Positions 32,828 to 34,018 of a stretch of 34,018 nucleotides of DNA are shown here, piece by piece. How positions within the stretch are numbered: the first letter of the stretch is position 1; each line of letters opens with the position of its first letter. Origin of the DNA: an uncultured Duncaniella sp. (lineage in GTDB: Bacteria > Bacteroidota > Bacteroidia > Bacteroidales > Muribaculaceae); NCBI GenBank assembly GCA_910587165.1, contig CAJUKP010000025.1, positions 1 to 34,018 on the forward strand, written 5' to 3'. The notes below the pieces were generated by a model. That model was not told the origin of the DNA. It was given only the letters and a program-made list of their open reading frames with translations, and made no database searches. The translations under genes and the position numbers were made by a program.

Positions 32828-33748
32828 ATGAAGATACTCATTGCAACTGAAAAGCCTTTCGCCGCCGTCGCCGTAGACGGTATGCGCGAAGTGATCGAGG
32901 GTGCCGGAGCCGAGCTCGTTCTCCTCGAGAAATACACATCCAAGGCCGACCTGCTCGCCGCTGTGGCCGACGTGGACGGTATGATAATCCGTTCCGACAA
33001 GGTGGACGCCGAAGTGCTCGACGCCGCCGCCAACCTCAAGATCGTGGTGCGCGCCGGAGCCGGATATGACAACATAGACCTCGAGGCCGCCACGGCCCAT
33101 GGAGTGAGCGCACAGAACACTCCCGGACAGAACTCAAACGCCGTGGCCGAACTCGTGTTCGGAATGGCCGTGATGATGTGCCGCAATATGTACAACGGCA
33201 CCTCCGGCACCGAGCTCAAAGGGAAAACCCTCGGCATCCAGGCCTTCGGACAGGTGGGCCGCAACGTGGCCCGCATAGCGCGCGGCTTCGAGATGAATGT
33301 CTCGGCCCTCGACCCCTACTGTCCCGACACCGTGATGGAAGAGGCCGGCGTGACACCCCTCCACTCGGTGGAGCAGCTCTATCGCGAGAACAAGGTGGTG
33401 TCCATCCACATCCCCGCCACTCCCGAGACCCGCGGCTCGATAGGCTATGACCTCATCGCCTCGATGCCCAAGGGTGGACTGCTCATCAACACCGCCCGCA
33501 AGGAGGTGATTGACGAGGAAGGACTCATCCGCGCCCTCGAGGCCCGTCAGGACATCAAGTATGCCGCCGACGTGGCCCCCGAACGTGCCGCCGAGATGAA
33601 GGAGAAGTTTGGCGACCGCGTGTTCTTCACACCCAAGAAGATGGGAGCCCAGACCGCCGAGGCCAACATCAACGCCGGCATTGCCGCCGCACGTCAGGTA
33701 GTGGCATTCCTCACCACCGGCGAAGACCGCTTCCGCGTCAATAAATAA
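32828..33748 (+). CDS. serA: D-3-phosphoglycerate dehydrogenase (short form, Lys for catalytic His)
   Basis: A 306-residue first enzyme of serine synthesis, of the short type without ACT or ASB regulatory domains. The Rossmann turn reads GIQAFGQVG at 136-144, with Ala139 where GxGxxG enzymes have the first Gly. The NTARKEVIDEEGL block holds the active-site Arg. Where most relatives have TPHIGGST with the catalytic His, this protein has TPKKMGAQT: Lys271 aligns with the His, with one extra residue before it. I recall the same motif in other Bacteroidales and in the Entamoeba enzyme, so it is probably ancestral, not decay. Confidence 0.94.
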   Translation: MKILIATEKPFAAVAVDGMREVIEGAGAELVLLEKYTSKADLLAAVADVDGMIIRSDKVDAEVLDAAANLKIVVRAGAGYDNIDLEAATAHGVSAQNTPGQNSNAVAELVFGMAVMMCRNMYNGTSGTELKGKTLGIQAFGQVGRNVARIARGFEMNVSALDPYCPDTVMEEAGVTPLHSVEQLYRENKVVSIHIPATPETRGSIGYDLIASMPKGGLLINTARKEVIDEEGLIRALEARQDIKYAADVAPERAAEMKEKFGDRVFFTPKKMGAQTAEANINAGIAAARQVVAFLTTGEDRFRVNK

Positions 33749-33758
33749 CAACCGAAAG

Positions 33759-33910
33759 GTTACCGATCAGGACAAGGATACAGAAGGACAAACGGACAGA
33801 AGAAACAGATTTTTTTATTTTTTTGATCAGCTCTGATAAATCTGAATCAAATAATATAAAAATCTGTTTCTTCTGTCCGTTTGTCTTTTTGTATCCCTCA
33901 GCATCAGCAG
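33759..33910. repeat. Long palindromic repeat, copy B
   Basis: The second member of the repeat seen at 21922-22087. The left end reads GTTACCGATCAGGACAAGG from 33759. The arms 33776-33814 and 33858-33896 are inverted copies with two mismatches in 39, and the AT-rich centre keeps GATCAG and AATCTGA. The right end after 33896 has decayed: it reads CCTCAGCATCAG instead of CCTTGTCCTGATC. It lies 11 bases after serA. Confidence 0.88.
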
Positions 33911-34018
33911 CCATGGGGTGTCCGGTATGCCACGTAGTGGCAATGCAGCGGTAGGCCCGGGTAAAACCCGGGTATCCCGGTATCATACATACGTATTGCG
34001 TCGCGTAGCGCCGCCACA
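33911..34018. repeat. GC-rich hairpin cluster, possible REP-like repeat (runs off window)
   Basis: Two perfect short hairpins follow each other: TGCCAC/GTGGCA (33928-33933 with 33937-33942) and CCCGGGT/ACCCGGG (33956-33962 with 33966-33972). CGGTAT occurs at both 33923-33928 and 33978-33983. No gene is visible. The makeup recalls repetitive extragenic palindromes, but copy number cannot be judged from one window. Confidence 0.5.

Noticed and set aside
33738..33986. Minus-strand reading frame of 82 codons over the last repeat
   Set aside because: It runs through the palindromic repeat and the hairpin cluster; its composition follows the repeat and it has no credible start.

Overview
The window comes from the chromosome of a Bacteroidota bacterium, almost certainly order Bacteroidales. 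Evidence for this is a set of family-restricted genes (DUF3256, DUF4292, DUF4494, a large LepB followed by a WbqC-like gene, a SerA with a TPKKMGAQT motif), Bacteroidetes-type promoters (TTTG-N19-TAnnTTTG) and weak Shine-Dalgarno signals. The fairly GC-rich coding sequence and the gene set suggest a Muribaculaceae-like gut species. The family level is an inference. There is no tRNA, rRNA, CRISPR array, phage or transposase gene in the window.

Layout. (1) 1-692, minus: the start of a myo-inositol-phosphate synthase gene, cut by the window edge. (2) 10167-1026, minus: a two-component system (response regulator, histidine kinase) followed by dut, a TPR protein, a DUF4292 lipoprotein, an EnvC-like LytM protein, a DEAD-box helicase and a DUF3256 protein, closed by a terminator near 946-980. 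(3) 11775-10417, minus: ndk and an active-type M23 endopeptidase, closed by a very strong hairpin at 10332-10372. (4) 12247-15907, plus: dapB, lepB, a WbqC-like gene and a WecG/TagA glycosyltransferase, mostly with overlapping stops and starts. (5) 16022-21699, plus: DUF4494, a YggS-type PLP protein, three overlapping genes of nonulosonic acid (legionaminic-acid-like) activation, obgE and yraN. (6) 21700-22097: a convergent intergenic region with a candidate small RNA and a 166-bp palindromic repeat. (7) 25103-22098, minus: a small membrane protein, a PstS-like lipoprotein and a secreted TPR protein. (8) 25296-31643, plus: rarA, then an AMP-binding acyl-CoA ligase, a thioesterase, dprA, a nucleoside phosphorylase and a small outer-membrane-type protein. 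(9) 31758-33748, plus: serC and serA, followed by a second copy of the palindromic repeat and a GC-rich hairpin cluster running off the window.

How the genes fit together. Much of the window is envelope biology: two LytM-type proteins (one catalytically degenerate, one intact), signal peptidase I, nonulosonic acid activation, a surface-polymer glycosyltransferase, inositol phosphate synthesis (for inositol lipids in this phylum) and several exported TPR proteins or lipoproteins. The rest is housekeeping: lysine/diaminopimelate and serine synthesis, nucleotide pools (dut, ndk, nucleoside phosphorylase), DNA processing (dprA, rarA) and ribosome assembly (obgE, DEAD-box helicase).

The least expected signal is the palindromic repeat family at 21922-22087 and 33759-33910. 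The two copies differ at six compared arm positions, and at five of these both arms changed together so that pairing is kept. The other main points are a promoter-terminator unit that looks like a small RNA, a nonulosonic acid cassette with no synthase gene beside it, and a SerA with lysine in place of the catalytic histidine.
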